Shown in pieces: positions 5,941 to 11,294 of a stretch of DNA of 11,294 nucleotides. The position numbers and the translations under genes were made by a program. A model generated the notes under the pieces. That model made no database searches, was not told the DNA's origin, and saw only the letters and a program-made list of their open reading frames with translations. How positions within the stretch are numbered: the first letter of the stretch is position 1; the number at the start of each line of letters is the position of its first letter. The stretch spans positions 1-11,294 of the forward strand of contig JANWJM010000061.1 of assembly GCA_025449475.1 (NCBI GenBank). The letters run 5' to 3'. This DNA comes from Thermoactinomycetaceae bacterium (GTDB lineage: Bacteria > Bacillota > Bacilli > Thermoactinomycetales > Thermoactinomycetaceae).

Positions 5941-6738
5941 CTATAGATCCACTCTCTCTACCTCCACGTTCTCTCCAAGCCATTCTTCCGCAATTTGTTG
6001 AAATAAATACTGGGAACCGGTCGCAAAGAATCGGTGTTTCTTTCCATACTGTTTGGATAAAAGATTTCGGTGATATAAAATTGAGCTCAGTTCGGCTGCC
6101 GTTTCCTCTGCAGAACTGATAATGTTTACCTGATCGCCCATCGTTTGGGAGATAAAATGTTGAAGCAGCGGATAATGGGTGCATCCCAAAATAAGAGTAT
6201 CGATGTCTAACTTGGTAAGAGGAGCCAATGTTTTCTCTACAACCCGTTTGGCCTCAGGTGTATGATACAATCCTTTTTCCACCAAAGGGACAAACTCAGG
6301 GCAAGCCAAACTATAGATTTGTAATTCTGGATGAATGCTCTTCAGCATTTTTTCATATGCCCGAGATTGTATAGTTCCTTGTGTACCAATCACGGCGATC
6401 TTTTTTTTTCTGCTCACTTTTATCGCTGCACGGGCTCCTGGTTCGATTACGCCCAACACGGGAATATCCCATCCATCCTTGATGGATTGCAGTGCTGCAG
6501 CTGTCCCCGTGTTACAAGCGATCAAGATTGCCTTTAATGAGAATTGCATTAGATAAGAAACAATCTCATGGACAAAAGACTTCACCTCATCTGCTGAACG
6601 TGGTCCATAGGGGCATCGAAGGGTATCCCCAAAATAATAGATGGTCTCTTTTGGTAATTGACGCATCACCTCTTTAGCAACTGTCAAACCACCTACGCCT
6701 GAATCGAGTACCCCTATTGCATCTTGATTCATGTTCAC
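5941..6738 (-). CDS. racE: Glutamate racemase, 265 aa
   Basis: Interconverts L- and D-glutamate to supply D-Glu for peptidoglycan (murI in other bacteria). The cofactor-independent two-cysteine mechanism is supported by both catalytic cysteines: Cys75 in ACNTGTA and Cys186 in LGCTHYP. Other signatures are VLDSGVGGLTV (10-20), with the acidic Asp-Ser pair, and GDTLRCPYGPRS (37-48). In the last one Leu replaces the Ala usual in this motif. The length is normal. The GTG at 6738 overlaps the TGA of the MarR gene by 4 bases (GTGA) and AAGGAG lies 5 bases upstream; ATG 6732 is an alternative with 11-bp spacing. The coupling to the MarR gene ties racemase supply to that regulator's transcript, as in the B. 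subtilis ysmB-racE arrangement. Confidence 0.96.
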   Translation of the reverse strand: MNMNQDAIGVLDSGVGGLTVAKEVMRQLPKETIYYFGDTLRCPYGPRSADEVKSFVHEIVSYLMQFSLKAILIACNTGTAAALQSIKDGWDIPVLGVIEPGARAAIKVSRKKKIAVIGTQGTIQSRAYEKMLKSIHPELQIYSLACPEFVPLVEKGLYHTPEAKRVVEKTLAPLTKLDIDTLILGCTHYPLLQHFISQTMGDQVNIISSAEETAAELSSILYHRNLLSKQYGKKHRFFATGSQYLFQQIAEEWLGENVEVERVDL

Positions 6739-7169
6739 GATAACTCCTTCATTTTTTCATAAACACTTGATAAAAGCTTTTTAATCATAACTCTTTCTTC
6801 AGTTGAAAGATGAGACAAAACGTTTGATAAGTATTGCCGTCGTGCTTCCATCACTTGGATAATCAGTTCTTCTCCACGTGGAAGGAGATGGATGTTCACG
6901 ATTCTGCGATCACGTTCCCCTCGAATCCGTTTCACCACTTGATTTTTCTCCATCCGATCAATCAAATCGGTCATGGTACTACACGCTAAACAACATTTTT
7001 GGCTGAGTTCGCCAATGGTCATATCTCCATACTCCGTTAACAACATCAAGACAAAAAATTGCTGTTGGGTAATGGGAAAATGATGTAAAATCTCTCGTTC
7101 TTTTCGTTTCATTAACAGACTGAGTTCTCGTAACTGCTGCTCGATTTCCAAAATGAATTGATGATCCAT
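6735..7169 (-). CDS. MarR-family transcription regulator (YsmB-like), 144 aa
   Basis: Dimeric winged-helix regulator. Residues 1-30 and 105-144 are the helices expected to form the dimer interface. The winged helix is at about 35-98: helix TIGELSQKCCLACSTMTDLIDRM (51-73) is the recognition region and RGERDRRIVNI (83-93) is the wing with the conserved Asp-Arg-Arg. Three cysteines cluster at 59, 60 and 63 in or next to the DNA-reading helices, which could sense oxidants or metal, though that is only a possibility. The ATG at 7169 follows GAGGAGAA. A promoter lies at 7210-7238. Position directly upstream of racE, with a 4-base overlap, matches ysmB of B. subtilis. The regulated genes and signal are not visible from the sequence. 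Confidence 0.9.
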   Translation of the reverse strand: MDHQFILEIEQQLRELSLLMKRKEREILHHFPITQQQFFVLMLLTEYGDMTIGELSQKCCLACSTMTDLIDRMEKNQVVKRIRGERDRRIVNIHLLPRGEELIIQVMEARRQYLSNVLSHLSTEERVMIKKLLSSVYEKMKELS

Positions 7170-7209
7170 AAGTTCTCCTCAAATTTTAATAAAAAAATCT
7201 TGATAAAAA

Positions 7210-7238
7210 AGTATAAAGAGATGCATACTCGGCGACAA
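7210..7238 (-). promoter_or_regulatory. Sigma-A-type promoter for the MarR-racE operon
   Basis: On the minus strand TTGTCG (7238-7233) and TATACT (7215-7210) are separated by 17 bp, about 40 bases before the MarR start codon. No strong symmetric operator overlaps it. Confidence 0.55.
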
Positions 7239-7324
7239 TTCTTCCGCTTCTCTTCTCCAAGCCGTAAAAGATTCCAACTGTCAATAGATTGTTTCTTTTT
7301 CCTTTTTTTTTGGATCATGAACAA

Positions 7325-7332
7325 AGTATACT
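7325..7332 (+). promoter_or_regulatory. Possible -10 region for the DUF420-RNHCP genes, within a palindrome
   Basis: TATACT (7327-7332) is a good -10 box and sits inside the perfect 8-bp palindrome AGTATACT. The -35 position is only a T run, so the promoter may be weak or activator dependent. It lies 20 bases before the chosen start at 7353. Confidence 0.35.
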
Positions 7333-7352
7333 AATGAATTGAGGTGAAAAAA

Positions 7353-7889
7353 ATGAAATCCAATCAGGCAAAGCAACGAAATTATACTCCTTGGATTATA
7401 GGATTAACCATTACCATCAATCTCATAATCGTATTGCTTTTCTTTATGCCGAAATATAAAGGCTTTGAACACATGGACCTGACTTTTTTGCCGATGATGA
7501 ATGCGATATTTAACAGTTTCACAACCGTCTTCTTACTGGTCGCATTTTATTTCATCAAGCGAAAAAATATTACCATGCATCGGCGGTTTATCTTTGCTGC
7601 TTTCAGTTCAACCGCTCTATTTTTAATCAACTATCTGACCTATCACAGTCTTGCTGAATCAACTTCATACGGAGGGGAGGGACCCCTTAGATTTGTATAC
7701 TACTTTGTGCTAATCTCACACATCGTGCTAGCTGCTCCCACCGTTTTGCTTGCACTGATCACAACCGCCAGAGGTTTAAACATGCAAGTTGAAAAACATC
7801 GCAAGATCGCCCGTTGGACGATGCCGCTCTGGCTTTATGTAAGTATAACAGGTGTACTGGTATATCTCATGATATCCCCATATTATTAA
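7353..7889 (+). CDS. DUF420 membrane protein (CtaM/YozB-like), 178 aa
   Basis: Integral membrane protein of the DUF420 family; the B. subtilis member YozB/CtaM is needed for active cytochrome caa3 oxidase. Five hydrophobic segments are visible, roughly 14-33, 45-68, 79-98, 114-138 and 156-174, with a basic N-terminus. Histidines near membrane edges are typical of the family: MHRRF (His76), YHS (His98), SHI (His123) and KHRKIARW (His149). The ATG at 7353 is preferred because GAGGTGA then lies 6-7 bases upstream; the GTG at 7344 would lie inside that Shine-Dalgarno. No cytochrome oxidase gene is in the window, so this copy is away from its usual partners. It is followed after 17 bases by the RNHCP gene and is probably cotranscribed with it. 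Confidence 0.85.
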   Translation: MKSNQAKQRNYTPWIIGLTITINLIIVLLFFMPKYKGFEHMDLTFLPMMNAIFNSFTTVFLLVAFYFIKRKNITMHRRFIFAAFSSTALFLINYLTYHSLAESTSYGGEGPLRFVYYFVLISHIVLAAPTVLLALITTARGLNMQVEKHRKIARWTMPLWLYVSITGVLVYLMISPYY

Positions 7890-7906
7890 CAAGTAGGCGA
7901 GAGAAA

Positions 7907-8215
7907 ATGGTAAAAAGATTTTCACGCTTGATTGAAGATTTTATCTGTGAGCATTGTAACAACCCAGTCAAAGGCAATGGTTATACCAATCATTGCCCTT
8001 ACTGTCTATATAGCAAACATGTGGATGAAGACCCTGGAGACCGAGCCGCCACTTGCCACGGAATGATGGAACCCATCGCAGTCGAAGTAAAGGGTGATCA
8101 GTACATCCTCTTACACCGATGTCTAAAGTGTCAGCATATCAAAAGGAATAAAGCAGCTTCAAATGACAATTTTCAAGCGATATTGCGCATAATGGAAAAA
8201 CAATCATTTCTGTAA
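7907..8215 (+). CDS. RNHCP domain protein, small zinc-binding protein, 102 aa
   Basis: Member of the RNHCP family, whose function is unknown. Cysteines form CEHC (14, 17), CPYC (30, 33), Cys50 in ATCHG and CLKC (72, 75), consistent with zinc ribbon folds. The family core NHCPYCLYSKHVD-x-x-PGDR is very clear. The residue before NHCP is Thr28 rather than the Arg that gives the family its name. The start at 7907 (MVKRF) is chosen because the upstream extension of the frame runs inside the DUF420 gene; the ribosome binding site (AGGCGAGAG) is only moderate. It follows the DUF420 gene by 17 bases. Cytoplasmic; nucleic-acid or protein binding is plausible from the zinc ribbons but unproven. Confidence 0.88.
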   Translation: MVKRFSRLIEDFICEHCNNPVKGNGYTNHCPYCLYSKHVDEDPGDRAATCHGMMEPIAVEVKGDQYILLHRCLKCQHIKRNKAASNDNFQAILRIMEKQSFL

Positions 8216-8218
8216 CAA

Positions 8219-8250
8219 GGAGGAGTCATGGATCACTCCCTCTCTCCTCC
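8219..8250. repeat. Inverted repeat between convergent genes
   Basis: GGAGGAG (8219-8225) pairs with CTCCTCC (8244-8250) in the gap between the RNHCP gene (plus) and the AEC gene (minus). It has no T run in either direction, so it is at best a weak bidirectional terminator. It includes a Shine-Dalgarno-like AAGGAGGAG followed by a 13-codon ORF (8228-8269) that I do not call a gene. Confidence 0.4.
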
Positions 8251-8269
8251 CCAATCGAACCCACATTAG

Positions 8270-9211
8270 CTAAGGCCCCACGAGATATTGACTCACATAC
8301 ACCATCATTGGAATGGTCAACAGTGAGAGCAACGTGGAATATACCGTTGCAGAAGCGCCAAACTCTTCATCCGCACCGTGCATCGAAAACAAGATGGGTA
8401 CCATCGCTCCTACCGGCATCATCGACATGATTAAGATAACATTGGTTGTATCTGGATCCAGCGATAAAACGTGTAATACCATTGCAGTCATCAACGGCAT
8501 CAGGAGCAATCGAATGGATGAAGCGACCGCCAATAACGACGGTTCCTTGATTTTTTTTCGTTTGATCAGTTGTGGAATAAAACATCCAATATACATCATC
8601 GCTAAAGGTGGAGCCAATAAACCTAAATTATTCATCTGTTGTAGAAGATAAGCAGGAATTTCAATATGAAGAAAGTGAAAAGTCAATCCGACTGCAAAAG
8701 CGATTAAAGGCAAATTGATCACTCTCTTCATCGTTTTCCAATCCCATGTGAGGCGTTTTTGAAGGACAATTGTACTGAATGTCCACATCGAAATTCCGGT
8801 TCCTACATCAAATACTACCGCTAGTAAAACGGCTTCTGGTCCCAAAAGGGAAGCGCAAAGCGGAAGACCGATAAAGCCGGTATTCGCCTGAGCTGACGTA
8901 ATGGCAATCTCCTTGCCTTTCTGCACTGATCCGTTCAACAACCGTGTGATCAACATGCCCAAGCTAATCCCAGCAATATAGAGCACAATCGCAAATAAAA
9001 AGACAAAAAGCAATTTGTCATAAAAGCTTCTTTCGATCTTTAATTCGGAAAAGCTGGATAGAATCAAACTCGGTACCGCCACATTGACAATTAAGAATAT
9101 CATGAGATTTTTGGTGTCTTGCTGAAATCGAATCTTTCTTGTAAGTAAAACACCAATAATAACGAAAATGCTCATCGTTAAAACAGCATGAATAATCGAT
9201 AAAAAATCCAA
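8270..9211 (-). CDS. AEC-family permease (auxin efflux carrier type), 313 aa
   Basis: Secondary transporter of the AEC family in the cytoplasmic membrane. Bacterial members include malate and other organic acid carriers, but the substrate here cannot be read from sequence. About ten hydrophobic segments are arranged as two halves around a short polar middle (IKRKKIKEP, around residues 216-224). Family marks are the N-terminal MSIFVIIGVLLTRK and the sequence SAQANTGFIGLPL around residues 106-118 in a broken helix. In the second half MMPVGAMVPI has the expected broken-helix character. The start is TTG at 9211, with GGAGGG 7 bases upstream and no in-frame ATG nearby. It converges on the RNHCP gene and has its own promoter region carrying an inverted repeat (9246-9268). 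Confidence 0.88.
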   Translation of the reverse strand: MDFLSIIHAVLTMSIFVIIGVLLTRKIRFQQDTKNLMIFLIVNVAVPSLILSSFSELKIERSFYDKLLFVFLFAIVLYIAGISLGMLITRLLNGSVQKGKEIAITSAQANTGFIGLPLCASLLGPEAVLLAVVFDVGTGISMWTFSTIVLQKRLTWDWKTMKRVINLPLIAFAVGLTFHFLHIEIPAYLLQQMNNLGLLAPPLAMMYIGCFIPQLIKRKKIKEPSLLAVASSIRLLLMPLMTAMVLHVLSLDPDTTNVILIMSMMPVGAMVPILFSMHGADEEFGASATVYSTLLSLLTIPMMVYVSQYLVGP

Positions 9212-9243
9212 GCGTTTCCCTCCGTCCCAATGATACTCTCCAA

Positions 9244-9272
9244 AGTATACAACAAACTATTTTGTATAAGAA
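9244..9272 (-). promoter_or_regulatory. Promoter of the AEC permease with overlapping inverted repeat
   Basis: On the minus strand TATACT (9249-9244) is the -10 box, 33 bases before the TTG start. The matching -35, TTCTTA at 9272-9267, is weak. A perfect 7-bp inverted repeat, TATACAA (9246-9252) and TTGTATA (9262-9268), overlaps the -10 and fills the spacer. That position is where a repressor would act. Confidence 0.5.
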
Positions 9273-9308
9273 GATAAATAATCTTTAACAAAACTACATG
9301 AATCTTCG

Positions 9309-10463
9309 TTACATAAAGTTATCTGTAAAATAAGCTTCATCCACTTCATGTAGAATCGCTTTTCGCTTCTTTACTCCCACATCATGCTGAAACATCAAAT
9401 CCAGTAATCGCTCACCATCGATTAAACCGATTGGAGCCGCCCCAGGGAATAACGCTTTTGCCTTACACTGTTTCGTAAACGTTCCAGTGGTAATGATGGT
9501 TCCTCGGAGTGCTCCAAAATAATGAAGAGCTCCTCTCAGCTGATCCAAAACAGGCCGACCAACACTCCCTTGTGTTCGTTTGACCTGAATCACTTCTTTG
9601 ATCGTTGTAATTCCAAATTGGATCGATGCAATCACATCTACACCATGATCACCGCTCGCCTTGGTCACCTCCACATTTTCATAACCCATTGCTTCCAACA
9701 AATCTTTAATCAGCCGTTCAAAATGATAAGGCGAAATACGCAATAAACGACGCTTTAATAGCTGCCGTTGAATCTCGTTATAATTTTCCAGACTCCGCAA
9801 CAACTCTTTCTTTGAATCTTCCTCCTGCTTCATCACTGGATTGACTTGGTTCAAATAATGAATCCCTAATTCGGTAATTTGCATATAAAAGCCTTCTCTT
9901 AGCACATATCCTCGTTCTTCAAGATTAACCAATCGTCTCCTCAAGGTGTCTTTCACCGCTGTCGATTGACTGTAATTGGTGTATTTCATCAAAAAATCTT
10001 CCCATTCAGGAAGAATCTCTTTTCTTTGGACTCGATCTTTCGTACCCAAGATGGACAAGATTTCAAAAATCCCTTGTGTCTGATCCATCTCATAGTAAAT
10101 CCGTTGATCCCCATCCAAAAAACGTTTTCCCTTCTCAGATAGCGATATGTTTCCGTCTTCATCAATCTCGATCAGTCGATAGTGTTTGACGACCCATAAG
10201 GCTCCTTGTATGTATCGCGGATTCACTTTATATTTCCATATTCGCTTGGCAATCTCCCGATTCTCTCCTTCCAATCGCTCTTCGATCCATTGATCGGGAT
10301 TCCGCCAGTCCAATGGTTTCTGAGGTGTCCCGATCTGATCCTTGATCGCTTTTTGCATGGAAGAGATCTGTTTCATGGTCACAGGGGACATCAATGCGAT
10401 TAATAAATGTCGCACTGTTGAATAGGTCGGAAAAAGCGGAAGAAGTTTGATTTGTCGATTCAT
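9309..10463 (-). CDS. Mrr-like restriction endonuclease with N-terminal winged-helix region, 384 aa
   Basis: Probable DNA endonuclease of the Mrr (type IV restriction-like) group. The C-terminal domain, about 245-365, shows the PD-(D/E)XK core: FERL (Glu249), GDHGVDV (Asp276) and QVKR (Gln293, Lys295), then the ITTGTFT strand-turn and IDGERLLDLM near the end, all typical of Mrr_cat. Residues about 1-200 look like two winged-helix units (LSEKGKRFL and ITELGIHYL are wing-like ends), expected to bind DNA. A Lys/Arg-rich helix joins them. The ATG at 10463 is preferred over GTG 10472 because AGGAAGTGA is correctly placed for it. No methyltransferase or specificity gene is adjacent, so it probably acts alone, either on modified DNA or in a house-keeping role. 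It lies between the AEC gene and gerE, close to a CRISPR operon end. Confidence 0.85.
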   Translation of the reverse strand: MNRQIKLLPLFPTYSTVRHLLIALMSPVTMKQISSMQKAIKDQIGTPQKPLDWRNPDQWIEERLEGENREIAKRIWKYKVNPRYIQGALWVVKHYRLIEIDEDGNISLSEKGKRFLDGDQRIYYEMDQTQGIFEILSILGTKDRVQRKEILPEWEDFLMKYTNYSQSTAVKDTLRRRLVNLEERGYVLREGFYMQITELGIHYLNQVNPVMKQEEDSKKELLRSLENYNEIQRQLLKRRLLRISPYHFERLIKDLLEAMGYENVEVTKASGDHGVDVIASIQFGITTIKEVIQVKRTQGSVGRPVLDQLRGALHYFGALRGTIITTGTFTKQCKAKALFPGAAPIGLIDGERLLDLMFQHDVGVKKRKAILHEVDEAYFTDNFM

Positions 10464-10509
10464 GATTCTCACTTCCTGTGGTGTTCATACTAGATGGTCT
10501 CCTCCATAT

Positions 10510-10537
10510 AATATAATTACTAAAAGGACGAAAACAA
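10510..10537 (-). promoter_or_regulatory. Sigma-A-type promoter for the Mrr-like gene
   Basis: On the minus strand TTGTTT (10537-10532) and TATATT (10515-10510) are separated by 16 bp, about 47 bases before the ATG at 10463. A GGAGGAG lies in the leader without a credible start codon in the nuclease frame. Confidence 0.45.
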
Positions 10538-10565
10538 TGAATAGCTCGAAACCTTTTGCGGACAA

Positions 10566-10601
10566 CAAAAAACCCTCTTTTACTGATGAAATGAGGGTTT
10601 T
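10566..10601 (-). terminator. Rho-independent terminator of gerE
   Basis: On the minus strand AAAACCCTC pairs perfectly with GAGGGTTTT (10601-10593 with 10577-10569, loop 15 bases) and continues into TTG. It begins 8 bases after the gerE stop and separates it from the Mrr-like gene. Confidence 0.8.
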
Positions 10602-10608
10602 ACATCTT

Positions 10609-10827
10609 TTAAATTTCCAATTCGCCCAACCGAACCAATTCCACCACTGCTTGCGAGCGCCCTTTTACATTGAGTTTCTGCATCACATTTGAGATATGAT
10701 TTCGGACGGTCTTTTCACTGATAAACAGTTCTTGGGCAATATCTTTGGTTGTTTTATCTTGTACCAAAAGCTCAAATACTTCCCTTTCCCGATTCGTCAA
10801 CAAAGGCTTGCCTTTTTGGTTTGTCAA
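10609..10827 (-). CDS. gerE: GerE, late mother-cell transcription regulator, 72 aa
   Basis: LuxR-type HTH protein that, with sigma-K, switches late spore coat genes on or off in the mother cell. The protein is just an HTH domain, as in B. subtilis (74 residues). The stretches LLTNREREVFELLVQDKTT and ELFISEKTVRNHISN are nearly identical to my memory of the B. subtilis protein, as is the end KGRSQAVVELVRLGELEI. The helix-turn-helix is at about 28-50. The start is TTG at 10827, chosen because no ATG or GTG precedes the conserved region in frame and GGGTGG lies about 7 bases upstream; translation may be weak. A sigma-K promoter precedes it and a terminator follows. In B. subtilis gerE adjoins the MarR gene and racE; here four unrelated genes intervene. 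Confidence 0.97.
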   Translation of the reverse strand: MTNQKGKPLLTNREREVFELLVQDKTTKDIAQELFISEKTVRNHISNVMQKLNVKGRSQAVVELVRLGELEI

Positions 10828-10888
10828 CGCTGTGCCACCCTTCCTTGCTCAAGCACTTAGAACATGGGGGTTAGGGACTCAGTCAAAT

Positions 10889-10916
10889 TATCATATGAAC
10901 GGGCTTGGTTTTACGT
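10889..10916 (-). promoter_or_regulatory. Sigma-K promoter of gerE
   Basis: On the minus strand AC (10916-10915) and CATATGATA (10897-10889) are separated by 17 bp, an exact match to the sigma-K -10 pattern CATAnnnTA with the AC -35. gerE is a known sigma-K target in B. subtilis. The leader to the TTG start would be about 55 bases. Confidence 0.75.
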
Positions 10917-10918
10917 GT

Positions 10919-10972
10919 GCGTTTTTTGGAAAATAGGCGAATCATTACGCGCACCAAACATCCAAAAAATGT
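10919..10972. repeat. Inverted repeat between cmr6 and gerE
   Basis: TTTTTTGGA (10922-10930) pairs with TCCAAAAAA (10961-10969), extended by G-T and C-G pairs to about 12 bp, with a 30-base loop. There is no T run after the second arm in either direction, so it is not a standard terminator. It touches the -35 end of the gerE sigma-K promoter. Confidence 0.4.
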
Positions 10973-11009
10973 GATCTACTCATCAAGGAGTTTTCCACAA
11001 AATCTGCTT

Positions 11010-11294
11010 CTATTTTTTTAATCTTCCATAACCAACGGCGGTTTTAGCCCCAAATCCGATGGTATGCAGTGCCTCTTCCAACGAAGATCGTATCTGTTCT
11101 ATGTCCACGTTAGAGGCAGCATTTCTCGGAGCGATGGAAAATAAAAATTCCTGACGTGGAGCCACGGTTAAAAAGGGAATCGGAATGGGATCGAAGCGCT
11201 CGATTGGAAAATGCTTAGTATCTTTCTCCGATTTTTTCTTGGACTTGGTTTCTTGTTCGTCTTCTTTTTTATCTCCGCTGTAATAGGATTGAAA
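11010..11294 (-). CDS. cmr6: Type III-B CRISPR RAMP protein Cmr6, C-terminal part (94 residues seen)
   Basis: The frame enters from the right edge and ends at TAG 11010-11012; its start lies outside the window. The visible 94 residues begin with a Lys/Glu-rich linker (DKKEDEQETKSKKKSEKD). Then comes PIPIPFLTVAPRQEFLFSIAP and an end of IGFGAKTAVGYGRLKK. The glycine-rich G-F-G-x-K-T-x-x-G-Y-G-R loop followed at once by the C-terminus is the RAMP signature, and the FLTVAPRQEFLF strand fits Cmr6, a backbone subunit of the Cmr RNA-targeting complex. Cmr6 is often the last gene of a cmr operon, consistent with nothing CRISPR-related following it. Csm-type or other RAMPs (Cmr4, Cmr1) are less likely but cannot be excluded from this fragment. 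No CRISPR repeats are visible in the window. Confidence 0.8.
   Translation of the reverse strand, partial: FQSYYSGDKKEDEQETKSKKKSEKDTKHFPIERFDPIPIPFLTVAPRQEFLFSIAPRNAASNVDIEQIRSSLEEALHTIGFGAKTAVGYGRLKK

Noticed and set aside
7112..7324. Minus-strand 70-codon frame upstream of and overlapping the MarR gene.
   Set aside because: It has poly-Lys and aromatic low-complexity content, no ribosome binding site, and overlaps the MarR promoter and start.
10228..10488. Minus-strand 86-codon frame (MNTTGSENHE) preceded by GGAGGAG.
   Set aside because: Spacing to the ATG is about 10 bases, and almost the whole frame overlaps the Mrr-like gene in another register. Composition is not protein-like. Treated as a shadow.
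10830..11009. CRISPR array near the Cmr6 gene.
   Set aside because: No repeated units of 25-40 bases with spacers are present; only a single inverted repeat is seen.

Overview
The window reads as a piece of chromosome from a low-GC, endospore-forming Firmicute (Bacillales). The sporulation genes gerE and gerM are recognisable. The order gerE - MarR regulator - racE - gerM - rph - rdgB/ysnA - ysnB is the one I know from Bacillus subtilis. A type III-B CRISPR gene at the right edge and several TTG starts (rph, AEC permease, gerE) would suit a thermophilic relative such as Thermoactinomycetaceae, but that placement is inference.

Left part (1-2610), accessory in character and AT-rich. A 63-residue charged protein of unknown function (minus) diverges from a 448-residue HTH-plus-TPR regulator (plus) that resembles peptide-sensing RRNPP regulators. 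Between them two good sigma-A promoters face each other with their -10 boxes 3 bp apart, and a perfect 9-bp inverted repeat lies just before the regulator's ribosome binding site. Overlapping the regulator's last codons, behind a perfect Shine-Dalgarno sequence and ending 7 bases before a terminator, is a 13-14 codon ORF that could encode its peptide partner. Next comes a 52-residue, eight-cysteine zinc-ribbon-like protein (minus) with its own promoter and terminator, which is easy to miss because it starts with TTG.

Middle (2617-7238), conserved core, all on the minus strand. tRNA-Arg(UCU) has its own promoter and probably its own terminator. rph, rdgB and ysnB form one tight operon (RNA 3'-end maturation, removal of non-canonical nucleotides, metallophosphoesterase). 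gerM, a GerMN lipoprotein, has a sigma-E-like promoter. A MarR regulator and racE (D-glutamate for the cell wall) are translationally coupled by a 4-base overlap.

Right part (7239-10608), inserted cargo between the gerE and MarR genes. On the plus strand are a DUF420 membrane protein (CtaM/YozB type) and a small RNHCP zinc protein. On the minus strand are an AEC-type permease with an operator-like inverted repeat at its promoter and a solo Mrr-like PD-(D/E)XK nuclease with an N-terminal winged-helix-like region.

Right edge (10609-11294). gerE has a textbook sigma-K promoter and a terminator. Upstream of it lies the C-terminal end of a RAMP protein best read as Cmr6, so a type III-B CRISPR-Cas operon probably continues beyond the window. 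No CRISPR array lies inside the window.
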